Assembly (NCBI GenBank): GCA_943325515.2
Contig: CALPPS020000015.1
Span: 1-35,058, forward strand
Length of the DNA stretch: 35,058 nucleotides
Reading direction: 5' to 3'
Source: Flavobacterium psychrophilum
GTDB lineage: Bacteria > Bacteroidota > Bacteroidia > Flavobacteriales > Flavobacteriaceae
Part shown: piece after piece, positions 1 through 7,030 of the stretch
Layout of the letters: each line of letters starts with the position of its first letter
How positions within the stretch are numbered: position 1 is the stretch's first letter
Translations under genes and position numbers: made by a program
Notes under the pieces: generated by a model
Databases searched by the model: none
What the model was told of the DNA's origin: nothing
What the model saw: only the letters and a program-made list of their open reading frames with translations

Positions 1-419
1 ATGGCTTGATAACCATAGCCATGTGTCAAAAGCACAACGGTAAAAGGAATAAAGAAAAAAGCGTGAATAACATTAAAAAAAGAAATTCCAGTTTTGGCCA
101 ATGAATAATGAACAATAGTATTTCTTTTTATGGGTAACGTTAGCAAAGGTTTGATATTGGTAACCGGCATTTTTTGGAAAAACCATCGAATTACCAAATC
201 GCCAACCAAATAATAAACCAAAAATCTATTGACTGTTGCCAATGGCTCTAGATGAAAATCTTCTTTCAAGAAAAAGAAAATTGCAACACCAGCACCTGTA
301 AAAATGGCCATAAAATACAAAGCGGCTATAGCCATAAAGATTTTCACAATCAAAGTAGTGGCAAACGAAGCCGATCGAAAAAAGGATTTCCACTCTAATA
401 CAATAAAATGTTTGAACAT
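1..419 (-). CDS. DUF5687-type ABC transporter permease, N-terminal part
   Basis: The reverse strand reads MFKHFIVLEWKSFFRSASFA and stays open for 139 codons to the window edge, so the C-terminus is missing. A short cytoplasmic start (WKSFFRS) is followed by hydrophobic stretches near residues 24-50, 64-80 and 112-132. The pattern matches the Flavobacteriia DUF5687 family, integral membrane subunits usually paired with an ABC ATPase. The gene lies 47 nt downstream of the last of four PadR-linked membrane genes on the same strand, so it is probably co-transcribed with them. Family recognition is from memory of the N-terminal pattern. The exported substrate is unknown. Confidence 0.65.
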   Translation of the reverse strand, partial: MFKHFIVLEWKSFFRSASFATTLIVKIFMAIAALYFMAIFTGAGVAIFFFLKEDFHLEPLATVNRFLVYYLVGDLVIRWFFQKMPVTNIKPLLTLPIKRNTIVHYSLAKTGISFFNVIHAFFFIPFTVVLLTHGYGYQA

Positions 420-466
420 AGTTTATGGTTTTGGTTTTGCAATTAGTTTTTAAATATATGAAATTG

Positions 467-1165
467 TTACATTAATTGTGTTATTTCATATTCAGGATAG
501 GTTTCACTAAGGTAGCTCTCGGCTTTGGAAGGAATTAGAAACAACACTACATATTCGGTCAAAAATAAAACCACTAATAAAACACTAAATACCATCAAAA
601 ACCATTCAGGATACTGATTTTCATGTAATCGACAAGCCAATTGAACAACGAAATTCAATACTCCAGCTACAGAACTATATCCAAAAATGATGTCTTTCAA
701 TAACCATCTTTTTCCTGTTTTTGCGGTTTCATTTTTTTGTTTTTTAGTCAAAAAAGCTAATCCAATAATAAAACTTATTATCAGTATGGCAATAAACCAT
801 TGCATTATTTCATAACTTTCTTGAAAGTATTTCAACACATAATAAAGAAATGTTATAGAAGAAATGGTTCCAATAATTTTCGGAATCGAAAAAAACGTTT
901 TCAACTCCTTCCATACTATTTTGTTGTATTTTCTATGCAAAGCTGCTTGTCTTTTTTCTACCACATCCATAAAACCAAAAATTCCAAATTTTTTAAATTC
1001 TACTTGCAACGCTTGTTCAAAGGATAATTTCGGATTAGCAGTCCATTGCTCTTCAATAGCATTTGCCAAATGATCTACTAATTCTGTTTGTAAATCATAG
1101 TATTCTACATAATGCTGGCGAGTGAACTGGTATAATCGTTCTATTTGTTCGGCAGATAGTTTCAT
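467..1165 (-). CDS. PadR-linked membrane protein, paralog 1 of 4
   Basis: This 232-residue protein begins with a soluble helical module, MKLSAEQIERL then YYDLQTELVDHLANAIEE (about residues 1-75), followed by four or more hydrophobic segments (about 97-115, 120-139, 160-180, 187-212). The module, with its invariant D-x-x-x-E-x-x-DH-[LI]-A core, recurs at the start of the three genes upstream. It overlaps the preceding paralog by 4 nt (ATGA), so the two are translationally coupled. The architecture resembles the small helical membrane proteins that accompany PadR regulators in many bacteria (HAAS/DUF1700-type), but that relationship is inferred from layout and not from alignment. Function is unknown. 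Confidence 0.8.
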   Translation of the reverse strand: MKLSAEQIERLYQFTRQHYVEYYDLQTELVDHLANAIEEQWTANPKLSFEQALQVEFKKFGIFGFMDVVEKRQAALHRKYNKIVWKELKTFFSIPKIIGTISSITFLYYVLKYFQESYEIMQWFIAILIISFIIGLAFLTKKQKNETAKTGKRWLLKDIIFGYSSVAGVLNFVVQLACRLHENQYPEWFLMVFSVLLVVLFLTEYVVLFLIPSKAESYLSETYPEYEITQLM

Positions 1166-1803
1166 ATTATAACCTTATCAAAGTGTTTACAAAATTGACT
1201 GTGTTTGTAATAACTGTAAAAAGCAATTGGTGTAGAAGCTACAATCATAGCATTCCAAATTATAATGGGAGCAATTCCAATTAAAAAGTAAAAAACAGCA
1301 TCAAACATCCAACATAAAGCTACCATTTTATAAATTCTATTGAATTCGTAGGAATAGCTGGTTTGCTTGTTTACTTTGAAAATCGAGTAGCGAAATCCTG
1401 ATAATGTTAAAAGTAAAATTGAACTAAAACCAAGCAATATTGGAGACAATAAAACTGTATCAATCTCTTTTTTGTAAGTATAATGCAACTGAAAAAACAA
1501 TAGAATTATTGGTATTGCTATGCCATTATATATATAATAGCGTTTACGAATTCCGTTTATAACAACCGCTGAAAAACTTCGCTTGTTACTTATCCAAATG
1601 CTACTTTTTAATAACAAATTGGGTTCCCATTCTTTCAAAACTAAAAGTAAAGCTTCTTCAAAAGTAATATTTTGTTCTTCGCATAATTCTTCCGTTTGAC
1701 TTGCAATGTGGTCTTTTATTTCTAGTTTGAAATCGAGAAAGTCCAATCCTAATTTTTCAAGAATTATGTCAATTTTTTCTATTTGTTCTGGGGAAAGTTT
1801 CAT
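1162..1803 (-). CDS. PadR-linked membrane protein, paralog 2 of 4
   Basis: A 213-residue protein with the family signature at its start: MKLSPEQIEKIDIIL, then LDFKLEIKDHIASQTEE. Hydrophobic segments follow at about residues 90-107, 117-137, 158-178 and 180-198. The N-terminal helical module is much better conserved among the four copies than the membrane part, as expected if the module contacts a shared partner. It starts 2 nt after the stop of paralog 3 and its TGA overlaps the ATG of paralog 1. No catalytic motif is visible and its function is unknown. Confidence 0.8.
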   Translation of the reverse strand: MKLSPEQIEKIDIILEKLGLDFLDFKLEIKDHIASQTEELCEEQNITFEEALLLVLKEWEPNLLLKSSIWISNKRSFSAVVINGIRKRYYIYNGIAIPIILLFFQLHYTYKKEIDTVLLSPILLGFSSILLLTLSGFRYSIFKVNKQTSYSYEFNRIYKMVALCWMFDAVFYFLIGIAPIIIWNAMIVASTPIAFYSYYKHSQFCKHFDKVII

Positions 1804-1805
1804 GA

Positions 1806-2426
1806 TTAAATATAATTAAATCGGTGTTGGTTAAATTTTAAAACTTCTTTCATTAAAAAAGCAACATAACCAAAAAGTAAATACGAGAAAACAAACAAAG
1901 TTGTTTTAGAAATAGTTTCTATTTCATGATATCGAAGAAAAAGAAGCTGTAGCCAATAAATGAGAATGAGTATGCTTCCAGTTTTTTCTACTCTGTAAAA
2001 TCTTTTCTTTAGATAATACCTAAAATAAAAAAATTGAAAAGCAAACAAAAAAACAATTAATATGATAACCATTTCTTTAAATTCAAAATTTGGAGTAAAA
2101 ATCTGATTGAGATCAAAATAATTAAAAAATAGAAATAAAATTACACCTAAAACTAAAATAATAGGCGATACTAAAAACAATAAAAATTGTTTGACAACAT
2201 CCCAATAAATAGTTCTGCTTGTTTTATTATTTCTCAAAATTTCAGTTTTATTTGCTGCCATAAAATCTTTGAAAGCATCATAAAAAGCTAAATCTTCTTT
2301 TTGCATTTTCTCCTCAACTCCAGTAGCAATGTGATCAATCATTTCATAGCGAATGTCTAAATAAATAACATTATGATTTTTTAAATAAGTATCAATAAAT
2401 ACAATATCTTCTTTTGCTAATTTCAT
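1806..2426 (-). CDS. PadR-linked membrane protein, paralog 3 of 4
   Basis: A 206-residue protein opening MKLAKEDIVFIDTYL with the DIRYEMIDHIATGVEE core, then four hydrophobic segments (about residues 78-104, 118-136, 148-164 and 175-192). Basic, aromatic-rich loops (FYFRYYLKKRFYRVEK) separate the second and third segments. It follows paralog 4 by 9 nt. Like the other copies it has no signal peptide and no recognisable enzymatic motif. It is a real member of the tandem family, with unknown function. Confidence 0.8.
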   Translation of the reverse strand: MKLAKEDIVFIDTYLKNHNVIYLDIRYEMIDHIATGVEEKMQKEDLAFYDAFKDFMAANKTEILRNNKTSRTIYWDVVKQFLLFLVSPIILVLGVILFLFFNYFDLNQIFTPNFEFKEMVIILIVFLFAFQFFYFRYYLKKRFYRVEKTGSILILIYWLQLLFLRYHEIETISKTTLFVFSYLLFGYVAFLMKEVLKFNQHRFNYI

Positions 2427-2435
2427 CGTTTAAAT

Positions 2436-3059
2436 TTATAGTTTCAATAAATTATTCTCTTTAAAATGTTGTCTTATAGAGAAAAAATAAATATAATAAT
2501 AGACTATTGCTAATGTCATAAAAAATGAAAATATGCTTACACAATAAAAATTATCTGCTTTTCGTATGATGTGAATAAAGATGAAAAGATAAGTCATTAA
2601 AATAGTATTTGTAATTCCAGCAAAAGGCAAAATGTAAGACTTTCTTTTACTAGAAAATATTTCATAAAAAAGAAATATTGAAATTGGTGCGGGTACAACT
2701 ATTGGCATAATATCAAAATATTCTAAAAACCATTCTTTTCCTTTTAAAGAAATCAAGTTGTAAGAAAAGAAAACGACAACTATAAAAGTCAAAAGATATT
2801 TTATAGAAAAAATATTTTTAAATAAAACGATCTTACTCCGTCTAGAACCTGCATTGTTTAATTGAAGATTTGTATCTTTAATAAAATCACTTTTGTTATT
2901 CAAAAAAACAGGGGGAATTTCTTCAAAATCGCCTTCCATCTGCTCTATTTCAGATGCTAAATGATCAACAATTTCCAAACGAACGTCATAGTAATAAACA
3001 CCAAATTTTTTAAAAAGAGCTTTATCAATCTGTGATATATTTTCTTTGCTTAATTTCAT
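2436..3059 (-). CDS. PadR-linked membrane protein, paralog 4 of 4 (first in operon)
   Basis: A 207-residue protein opening MKLSKENISQIDKALFKK with the DVRLEIVDHLASEIEQ core. It is the most divergent copy after the helical module, with a low-complexity linker (about residues 45-75) before four hydrophobic segments (about 88-105, 118-135, 146-163, 176-194). Its ATG overlaps the TGA of the padR gene by 4 nt, which ties its translation directly to the regulator. Position next to PadR and the shared N-terminal module suggest a role in sensing or modulating the regulator at the membrane. That is inference. Confidence 0.8.
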   Translation of the reverse strand: MKLSKENISQIDKALFKKFGVYYYDVRLEIVDHLASEIEQMEGDFEEIPPVFLNNKSDFIKDTNLQLNNAGSRRSKIVLFKNIFSIKYLLTFIVVVFFSYNLISLKGKEWFLEYFDIMPIVVPAPISIFLFYEIFSSKRKSYILPFAGITNTILMTYLFIFIHIIRKADNFYCVSIFSFFMTLAIVYYYIYFFSIRQHFKENNLLKL

Positions 3060-3394
3060 ATTATATCTAATTTAGGTTGAACTAGTGTTTGCATATTTCT
3101 GATAAAATCTTCTAATTCTGTTAATCTATTTACAGTTTCGGTAGTGCCTTTTTCAGTGAGTTTATAATATTTTCGTAAACGATTATCCACGTTTTCAACC
3201 TCGACTTCTAAAACGCCTTCTGCTTCCAGTTTATGCAACGCAGGATACAATGCGCCTTCGGTGATTTTAAGTTCACCTTTGGTAATTTCTTTTACTTTTT
3301 GCGTGATTTCATAACCATACATTCTTCCATTTTCTTCTAAAAGTTTCATTACTATGGTATTCAAACTTCCTTTATATAATTGCGAATTTTTCAT
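3056..3394 (-). CDS. PadR-family transcriptional regulator
   Basis: A 112-residue winged-helix protein starting MKNSQLYKGSLNTIVMKLL. The PadR pattern is clear: LLEENGRMYGYEITQKV (recognition region), ITEGALYPALHKLEAEG (wing and linker) and RLRKYYKLTEKG, followed by a C-terminal dimerisation helix. The first in-frame ATG is at 3427, but a TAnnTTTG promoter element lies at 3424-3417, between that ATG and the one at 3394. The later start, which matches the usual PadR N-terminus, is therefore chosen. PadR proteins are mostly repressors of transport or detoxification genes. This one leads an operon of four membrane paralogs and an ABC permease that it probably controls, along with itself. Confidence 0.92.
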   Translation of the reverse strand: MKNSQLYKGSLNTIVMKLLEENGRMYGYEITQKVKEITKGELKITEGALYPALHKLEAEGVLEVEVENVDNRLRKYYKLTEKGTTETVNRLTELEDFIRNMQTLVQPKLDII

Positions 3395-3416
3395 TTCATT
3401 ATCATTATTAGAAAAA

Positions 3417-3424
3417 CAAATATA
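3417..3424 (-). promoter_or_regulatory. Promoter -7 element of the padR operon
   Basis: Minus-strand TATATTTG, a perfect match to the Bacteroidetes TAnnTTTG element, ends 22 nt before the padR start at 3394. It shares two bases with an inverted repeat that may be the PadR operator. No clear -33 element was seen. Confidence 0.6.
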
Positions 3425-3458
3425 CATAAGTTTTTTATATACCTAATATTCTTATGTA
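3423..3458. promoter_or_regulatory. Candidate PadR operator (8-bp inverted repeat)
   Basis: TACATAAG at 3423-3430 and its exact reverse complement CTTATGTA at 3451-3458 are separated by 20 nt. The arms contain the ACAT/ATGT core common in PadR operators. The repeat overlaps the padR -7 element and covers the region where its -33 element should be, so binding there would shut off the operon. It is the only such perfect repeat noticed in the 122-nt padR/reductase intergenic region. Confidence 0.45.
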
Positions 3459-3494
3459 ATAAATTTTATATTTCTTTAAAAGTGATTCGTTTGT

Positions 3495-3502
3495 TACCTT
3501 TG
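3495..3502 (+). promoter_or_regulatory. Promoter -7 element of the ferredoxin reductase gene
   Basis: TACCTTTG matches TAnnTTTG and lies 14 nt before the ATG at 3517, which implies a very short 5' leader, as is common in Flavobacteriia. Confidence 0.6.
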
Positions 3503-3516
3503 CAAAAAAATAGTTC

Positions 3517-4569
3517 ATGTCATCGTTTTATAAATTACACATCAAAGAAGTAAAGCACGAAACACCCAATGCTGTTTCAATTGCTTTCACACTTCCTCCT
3601 GAATTAAAATCTACCTACCAATTCATTGCCGGTCAGTACATAAACCTAAAATTAACGCTTGACGGGGAAGATATTCGCCGTGCTTATTCCATTTGTTCTT
3701 CGCCTAATAGTGATGAACTAAGAATTGCTATTAAATCAGTAAAGAATGGCCATTTTTCAAAATTTGCTAACGAAAATATAAAAGCAGGTGATATTTTAGA
3801 AGTTAGTCCCCCAGAAGGTAGGTTTACTTTTGAACCTAATGTTGATAAACAAAAAAATTATGCTGCTTTTGCTTCTGGAAGTGGCATTACTCCTGTAATG
3901 TCTATCTTGAAATCGGTTTTGGAAAGTGAGCCAAAAAGTACTTTTGTTTTAGTTTATGGAAATAAAACAACGGAAGAAACCATTTTTTACAGCGAACTTC
4001 ACGAGTTACAACTAAAATATGTAGGCCGCTTTTTTGTACATTACGTATTCAGTCAAGCTAAAATAGAAAATGAACTTTTTGGTAGAATAGATAAGTCGGC
4101 AGTTAACTTTGTTTTAAATAATAAACACAAAGAAAAAGAATTTGATAAGTTTTATTTATGTGGACCAGAAGAAATGATAAATCTAGTTTCAACTGTTTTG
4201 GCAGCACATAATGTATCTGATAAAAACATTAAATTTGAATTGTTCTCTACTTCTACAAAAGAGAATTCTGATGCAGCTTCACACGAAGGACATACCAAAA
4301 TCACCATAATGGTGGATGATGAGGAAACTACTTTTGAAATGTCACAAAAACAAACCGTTCTTGAAGCTGCTTTAAAACAAGGTGTCGATGCGCCTTATTC
4401 TTGTCAAGGTGGCATTTGTAGTTCTTGTTTGGCTCGGATTACAAAAGGTTCGGCTGAAATGAAAAAGAACTCCATTTTAACCGATGGCGAAATCGCCGAA
4501 GGGTTAATTTTGACATGTCAAGCGCACCCAACATCGGCTGAGATTTATGTAGATTATGATGATGTGTAA
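3517..4569 (+). CDS. Flavin and 2Fe-2S ferredoxin reductase (PaaE/Hmp-reductase-like)
   Basis: A 350-residue electron-transfer enzyme with three domains in order. An FAD-binding barrel carries RRAYSICSSP (about residues 54-63). An NAD(P)-binding domain carries GSGITPVMSIL (121-131) and YLCGPEEM (213-220). A C-terminal plant-type 2Fe-2S domain has ligands Cys296, Cys301, Cys304 and Cys334 (C-x4-C-x2-C-x29-C). This order is that of PaaE, the reductase of phenylacetyl-CoA epoxidase, and of related flavodoxin/ferredoxin NADPH reductases. No paaABCD genes are nearby, so a general NADPH-to-ferredoxin or oxygenase reductase role is more likely. It is a single-gene unit, divergent from padR and convergent with the GT9 gene. 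Confidence 0.88.
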   Translation: MSSFYKLHIKEVKHETPNAVSIAFTLPPELKSTYQFIAGQYINLKLTLDGEDIRRAYSICSSPNSDELRIAIKSVKNGHFSKFANENIKAGDILEVSPPEGRFTFEPNVDKQKNYAAFASGSGITPVMSILKSVLESEPKSTFVLVYGNKTTEETIFYSELHELQLKYVGRFFVHYVFSQAKIENELFGRIDKSAVNFVLNNKHKEKEFDKFYLCGPEEMINLVSTVLAAHNVSDKNIKFELFSTSTKENSDAASHEGHTKITIMVDDEETTFEMSQKQTVLEAALKQGVDAPYSCQGGICSSCLARITKGSAEMKKNSILTDGEIAEGLILTCQAHPTSAEIYVDYDDV

Positions 4570-4572
4570 TTA

Positions 4573-4632
4573 GTTGGCAGTTGCTGTTCTCAGTTTTTAG
4601 ATGCTGTCAACTGTGACTGAATACTGAATACT
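4573..4632. repeat. Short heptamer-like repeat tract at a gene 3' end
   Basis: The junction between the reductase and the GT9 gene is built of CAGTT/ACTGAAT-like units, including two exact tandem copies of ACTGAAT at 4616-4622 and 4623-4629. Part of the tract encodes the last dozen or so residues of the GT9 protein (SIQSQLTASKN). It resembles the seven-base repeat tract inside rmlD at 26000-26027 in period, though not in sequence. Confidence 0.4.
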
Positions 4633-5657
4633 ACTTTTTCTGGAGAAATCGTTCGCATAGCATCCTGATAACCTTCCACTTTCTTATTTCCATAAACCGA
4701 TGTGGGTAATAATGGATATTGTTCTCTATCAGAAGTCAAACAATTTTCTAAGAGTTGATTAAAAGGTTTGAAACCTGCAAAAGGATGGGTGGCTCCCCAA
4801 AGCGTAACTACTTTCACACCAAGCATAGCCGCGATATGTGAATTTCCAGAATCCATAGAAAGCATAACATCAAGATTGGAAATTAATTCCAATTCTTGTT
4901 GCAAAGAAAGTTCTCCAGATACATTTATCACGTTTGTTTTTCCTTTTGTCAAAGAATTTAAAACTTCTATTTCTTTTTTCCCTCCACCAAAAAGGAAGAT
5001 TTTGTTTTTAGTGTTTGAAGCCAATTCATCAATCACTTTTTGCAATAAATCTAAAGGATATACCTTGCTTTCATATTGTGCAAAAGGGGCAATCCCAACC
5101 CATTTATCGTCTTTTTTTTCTCCAGAAAGGCGAATGATTTCATTGGATAAAACTGCTTTTTCAGGAAATTTTGGATTCGATAAATCAATCTTGAAACCTA
5201 ATTCACTGAAAGTATCTACATGTCTTTCGACCATTGATTTTACAGGTTCAAAGATTTTGTTTTTGGCTCTCATTAGTGCTTTCTTTTCGGCTCTACCTTT
5301 ATCGGTAAACGCGATTATTTTCCCACTGAATGCAAATAAAGTTCGTATGATTTGAGAACGCAAGACATTGTGTAAATCAGCAACAGCATCGATATTTAGT
5401 TTTTTTAAATCGAAGAACAATTTCAGCAAACCAAAAAATCCTTTGTGTCTTTGCTTAACATCTACCGCAAAGAAATCTACATTAGGAATTCCGTCAAAAA
5501 AAGGTTTGAAAAACGGTCGAGAAACGACTGTGATTTTTACGTTTGTCCCGAGACTTAGGGATTGTTCTGCTAAAGCGCGAATAACTGGAATCGTCATCGC
5601 AACATCGCCCATGGCAGATAATCGGATGACGGCTATATGTTTGATTTTATTTGACAA
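4590..5657 (-). CDS. Glycosyltransferase family 9 (LPS heptosyltransferase-like)
   Basis: A 355-residue cytoplasmic enzyme of the ADP-heptose:LPS heptosyltransferase (GT9) family. It has the N-terminal IRLSAMGDVAMTIPVIRAL (about residues 11-29), a central KWVGIAPFAQYESKVYP segment that begins the nucleotide-sugar domain, and the donor-site motif MDSGNSHIAAMLG near residue 270. It would extend the LPS core; the actual donor sugar cannot be read from the sequence. It follows the DUF4254 gene by 13 nt and both are probably transcribed from the promoter at 6328-6335. The last dozen or so residues derive from a short heptamer repeat tract and look like a tacked-on tail. Confidence 0.87.
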   Translation of the reverse strand: MSNKIKHIAVIRLSAMGDVAMTIPVIRALAEQSLSLGTNVKITVVSRPFFKPFFDGIPNVDFFAVDVKQRHKGFFGLLKLFFDLKKLNIDAVADLHNVLRSQIIRTLFAFSGKIIAFTDKGRAEKKALMRAKNKIFEPVKSMVERHVDTFSELGFKIDLSNPKFPEKAVLSNEIIRLSGEKKDDKWVGIAPFAQYESKVYPLDLLQKVIDELASNTKNKIFLFGGGKKEIEVLNSLTKGKTNVINVSGELSLQQELELISNLDVMLSMDSGNSHIAAMLGVKVVTLWGATHPFAGFKPFNQLLENCLTSDREQYPLLPTSVYGNKKVEGYQDAMRTISPEKVVFSIQSQLTASKN

Positions 5658-5670
5658 AAGTAAGTCGAAT

Positions 5671-6276
5671 TTATTTTTTATTTAGATACAATACAGGATT
5701 CAAATCATCATCGTTGTACATTTTCATTTGTTTGTACACTTTCATGAACTTGTCTCCGTTTTCAATGTCGGTCAACAAGTCATTGATAGAAATGAACATA
5801 TCACTTTTTTGGTCTAACAATACATTCAATTTCTCTTGACATTTCGCTCTGTGTTCAGCCGTTGCTTCTAAACGATTTGCTTCTTCACTCATGTGATAAA
5901 TTTTCAAAGCCAAGATTGACAAGCGATCAATGGCCCAAGCTGGACTTTCGGTGTTAATTTTGGCATTTGGTTTAACCTTCACCGCTTCATGTTTTTGGAA
6001 AAAATAACTGTCAATATATTCTACCATATCAGTTCGAACTTGGTTCGAAGCATCTATTTTTCTTTTCAAATCCAAAGCTGCAACTGGGTCAATATTTGGG
6101 TCACGAATAATATCTTCATAATGCCATTGTACGGTGTCGACCCAGTTTTTGGCATATAATAAATATTCAATTGAGCCTTTGGTATAAGGATTTAAGGTTG
6201 GCTGATATACATCATCAATAATGTGATAATCTTTGATACTTTGCTCAAAAACAGGAAAGGCAAATTGAGAAAACAT
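5671..6276 (-). CDS. DUF4254 family protein
   Basis: A 201-residue soluble, mostly helical protein with no signal peptide. Recognisable stretches are NWVDTVQWHYEDIIRDP, LKRKIDASNQVRTDMVEYID, and a C-terminal helical half (NRLEATAEHRAKCQEKLNVL). This is the DUF4254 pattern, a family of unknown function found beside GT9 heptosyltransferases in Bacteroidota. The pairing here, with a 13-nt gap, points to a role in LPS core assembly. That role is inferred from context only. The start is supported by a promoter element 51 nt upstream and a dense, well-formed N-terminus. Confidence 0.82.
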   Translation of the reverse strand: MFSQFAFPVFEQSIKDYHIIDDVYQPTLNPYTKGSIEYLLYAKNWVDTVQWHYEDIIRDPNIDPVAALDLKRKIDASNQVRTDMVEYIDSYFFQKHEAVKVKPNAKINTESPAWAIDRLSILALKIYHMSEEANRLEATAEHRAKCQEKLNVLLDQKSDMFISINDLLTDIENGDKFMKVYKQMKMYNDDDLNPVLYLNKK

Positions 6277-6327
6277 AAGTCTTGATTTTATTTTAATTCA
6301 AACAATTCGACCAAAAGGTCTCGGGTG

Positions 6328-6335
6328 CAAAGATA
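6328..6335 (-). promoter_or_regulatory. Promoter -7 element of the DUF4254-GT9 operon
   Basis: Minus-strand TATCTTTG matches TAnnTTTG and ends 51 nt before the DUF4254 start at 6276. No convincing equivalent was found for the divergent upp gene; the best was TACTTTTA with one mismatch. Confidence 0.55.
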
Positions 6336-6376
6336 GTTTTTATACTTTTACTCGAACATACAAATTTTAATCCAGG

Positions 6377-7030
6377 ATGCATATTCATTATATTTCAGAA
6401 CAAAATAGTATTCTCAATCATTTTTTAGCTCAAATCCGTGATGTCACCATACAAAAAGACAGTATGCGTTTCAGAAAAAACATTGAACGCATAGGTGAAA
6501 TTATGGCATATGAATTGAGTAAAACATTAGAATATGAAAAAGTAGAAGTACAAACGCCTTTGGGAATTAAACAGACAAGAACCATAGCTGATAATGTAGT
6601 GTTATGTTCAATATTAAGAGCAGGGTTAGCGCTTCACATGGGTTTTATGAATATTTTTGATAATGCCGAAAACGGATTTGTTTCTGCCTACAGACATCAT
6701 TATGACAACGATGATAAATTTGAAATATTAGTAGAATATCAAGCGGCTCCGTCTTTTGAAAACAAAAACTTAATCTTAATTGACCCAATGCTTGCCACAG
6801 GACAATCTATAGTGGCTGTTTTGCATAAATTACATTTAGAACAAAAACCAAAAGAAATTCATATTGCGGTTGTAATTGCTGCTCCGGAAGGCATTGCTTA
6901 TCTTGAAAAAAATCTTCCTCCAAATTGTCATCTTTGGGTTGCTGCTTTAGATGATAAACTTAATGAAAAGAATTACATTATACCAGGACTAGGAGATGCG
7001 GGGGATTTAGCTTATGGAAGCAAATTATAA
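6377..7030 (+). CDS. upp: Uracil phosphoribosyltransferase
   Basis: A 217-residue enzyme that makes UMP from uracil and PRPP in pyrimidine salvage. Diagnostic motifs are SILRAGLALHMGFM (about residues 78-91) and the PRPP-binding loop LILIDPMLATGQSI (132-145), plus the C-terminal PGLGDAGDLAYG that binds uracil. Length is close to the family norm. It ends 6 nt inside the convergent DUF6427 gene. In related flavobacteria upp commonly neighbours these small membrane families and purD, so the arrangement is ordinary for the lineage. Confidence 0.96.
   Translation: MHIHYISEQNSILNHFLAQIRDVTIQKDSMRFRKNIERIGEIMAYELSKTLEYEKVEVQTPLGIKQTRTIADNVVLCSILRAGLALHMGFMNIFDNAENGFVSAYRHHYDNDDKFEILVEYQAAPSFENKNLILIDPMLATGQSIVAVLHKLHLEQKPKEIHIAVVIAAPEGIAYLEKNLPPNCHLWVAALDDKLNEKNYIIPGLGDAGDLAYGSKL

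Noticed and set aside
3395..3427. Upstream ATG at 3427 as the padR start
   Set aside because: It adds residues not typical of PadR and lies upstream of the TATATTTG promoter element.
4768..5355. Plus-strand open frame inside the GT9 gene
   Set aside because: It is antisense to a well-supported gene and has no coding-like motifs or start signals.
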